Part shown: piece by piece, positions 62,906 to 64,000 of the stretch | How positions within the stretch are numbered: position 1 is the stretch's first letter | Layout: each line of letters opens with the position of its first letter | From: Lentzea aerocolonigenes | GTDB taxonomy: Bacteria; Actinomycetota; Actinomycetes; Mycobacteriales; Pseudonocardiaceae | Reading direction: 5' to 3' | Length of the DNA: 64,000 bases | Assembly: GCF_000974445.1 (NCBI RefSeq) | Contig: NZ_BBOJ01000006.1 | Span: forward strand, 62,001 to 126,000 | Translations under genes and position numbers: made by a program | The notes under the pieces: generated by a model | Told to the model about the DNA's origin: nothing | The model's database searches: none | Seen by the model: only the letters and a program-made list of their open reading frames with translations

Positions 62906-64000
62906 TGGCCAAGGCAGTCGGAATCGACCTGGGCACGACGAACTCCGCGATCGCGGTGATGGAGGGCGGCCAGCCCACCGTGATCCCGAACGCGGAAGGG
63001 TCCCGCACTACCCCGTCCGTCGTGGCCTTCACCGAGAGCGGCGAACGGCTGGTCGGCCAGCTGGCGAAGCGCCAGGCGATCCTGAACCCCAAGGGCACGA
63101 TCTACTCGGCGAAGCGTTTCGTCGGCCGCCGCTTCGAGGAGGTCAGCGAGGAGGCCGCGACCGTCACGTTCGACGTGGTCGAAGGCCCGAACGGCTCCGT
63201 GCGCTTCCAGGTGCGGGGCAAGCCGTACGCGCCGGAGGAGATCAGCGCGCAGGTGCTGCGCAAGCTGGTCGACGACGCGTCGAACTACCTCGGCGAGAAG
63301 GTGCGGGAGGCCGTGATAACGGTGCCCGCGTACTTCAACGACTCGCAACGTCAGGCCACCAAGGACGCCGGCAAGATCGCCGGGCTGGAGGTCCTGCGGA
63401 TCATCAACGAGCCGACGGCCGCCGCGCTCGCCTACGGGCTGGACAAGAAGGAGCACGAGACGGTGCTCGTGTTCGACCTCGGCGGTGGCACGTTCGACGT
63501 GTCGCTGCTCGACGTCGGCGACGGCGTGGTCGAGGTCCGTTCGACCTCCGGCGACACCCACCTGGGCGGCGACGACTTCGACCGCAGGCTGGTGGACCAC
63601 CTGGCGGACAAGTTCAAGAACGACACCGGTATCGACCTGCGCACCGACCCGCAGGCCCTGCAACGGCTCTACGAGGCCGCGGAGAAGGCCAAGGTCGAGC
63701 TCAGCTCGGTCACCCAGACGCAGGTGAGCCTGCCGTTCATCACCGCCGACTCCGACGGCCCCAAACACCTGACCGAGACCGTCACGCGGTCGACGTTCGA
63801 GCAGATCACGGCCGACCTGGTGGAGCGCTGCCTCGGCCCGGTCGAGCAGGCCATGGCCGACGGCAAGGTGTCCGCGAACGACATCGACGAGGTCATCCTC
63901 GTCGGCGGTTCGACCAGGATCCCGGCCGTGCAGAAGCTCGTCCGCCGCCTCACGGGCGGCAAGGACCCGAACATGAGCGTCAACCCGGACGAGGTCGTGG
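62905..64000 (+). CDS. dnaK: DnaK (Hsp70) chaperone, 3' end outside the window
   Basis: The first 365 residues of Hsp70: [19 protein letters not shown] with the phosphate-1 loop, [33 protein letters not shown] with the connect-1 region, [17 protein letters not shown] with phosphate-2, and [17 protein letters not shown] near the end. All ATPase-domain motifs are intact. ATG 62905 overlaps the stop of the stress protein. Location after an Hsp20 gene and stress protein, with no grpE or dnaJ visible yet, suggests a second, stress-specific dnaK paralogue, though the essential one cannot be excluded. Confidence 0.97.
   Translation, partial: MAKAVGIDLGTTNSAIAVMEGGQPTVIPNAEGSRTTPSVVAFTESGERLVGQLAKRQAILNPKGTIYSAKRFVGRRFEEVSEEAATVTFDVVEGPNGSVRFQVRGKPYAPEEISAQVLRKLVDDASNYLGEKVREAVITVPAYFNDSQRQATKDAGKIAGLEVLRIINEPTAAALAYGLDKKEHETVLVFDLGGGTFDVSLLDVGDGVVEVRSTSGDTHLGGDDFDRRLVDHLADKFKNDTGIDLRTDPQALQRLYEAAEKAKVELSSVTQTQVSLPFITADSDGPKHLTETVTRSTFEQITADLVERCLGPVEQAMADGKVSANDIDEVILVGGSTRIPAVQKLVRRLTGGKDPNMSVNPDEVV

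Noticed and set aside
1..64000. CRISPR arrays, rRNA genes or prophage structural genes
   Set aside because: No regularly spaced repeats, no rRNA-like sequence and no capsid, portal, tail or terminase motifs were seen.

Overview
The window comes from a high-GC actinobacterium. Coding regions have strong G/C bias at third codon positions, starts are often GTG or TTG, and many genes are joined by ATGA overlaps. Gene content (actinobacterial-type P450, PucR regulator, Hsp20/DnaK stress cluster, DUF3040 protein) suggests a Pseudonocardiaceae-like organism such as Lentzea, Saccharothrix or Amycolatopsis. The genus is an inference.

Left part (1-4.6 kb): the end of a cytochrome P450, a small thioredoxin-like protein, a secreted sialidase-like BNR protein, and a four-gene overlapping metal-response operon on the minus strand (CC-motif protein, MerR regulator, MerT-like membrane protein, YnfA-like membrane protein).

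Defence island (about 4.7-42.9 kb): a frameshifted serine-recombinase C-terminus lies at about 4.7-4.97 kb and an intact recombinase of the same family and strand at 41.3-42.7 kb. Between them are: a divergent pair made of a 1075-aa helical protein and a PD-(D/E)XK nuclease-like protein; an unknown helical protein; a truncated TnsA-like gene; a large STAND/NACHT-like NTPase; a DUF5677-like protein; a tRNA 3'-end relic with a strong terminator; a STAS-like/HATPase pair; two complete CBASS operons back to back (type III with HORMA, TRIP13 and TIR-SAVED, then type II with Cap2, Cap3 and a nuclease-SAVED Cap4); a zinc-ribbon/membrane/pentapeptide cluster; and a five-gene ATGA-coupled operon with DISARM-type DrmA and DrmB, a NERD-UvrD helicase and two upstream unknown proteins, but no methyltransferase or DrmC. 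The last operon is the best candidate for an undescribed system. The right boundary is marked by a peptide-release-factor-like (baeRF) gene cut to its first ~90 residues.

Right part (43-64 kb): a very GC-rich stress and dormancy cluster. It holds an SRPBCC protein, two zinc alcohol dehydrogenases, two STAS proteins, two glycosyltransferases, an HtrA-like lipoprotein protease, a HesB-like protein, a baeRF protein, two Hsp20 chaperones, a glycogen-debranching-like enzyme, cytochrome oxidase subunit I, a split MEDS-domain sensor, a PucR regulator, a general stress protein and the start of dnaK. Several of these are paralogous pairs, and gene fragments show that the block grew by local duplication.
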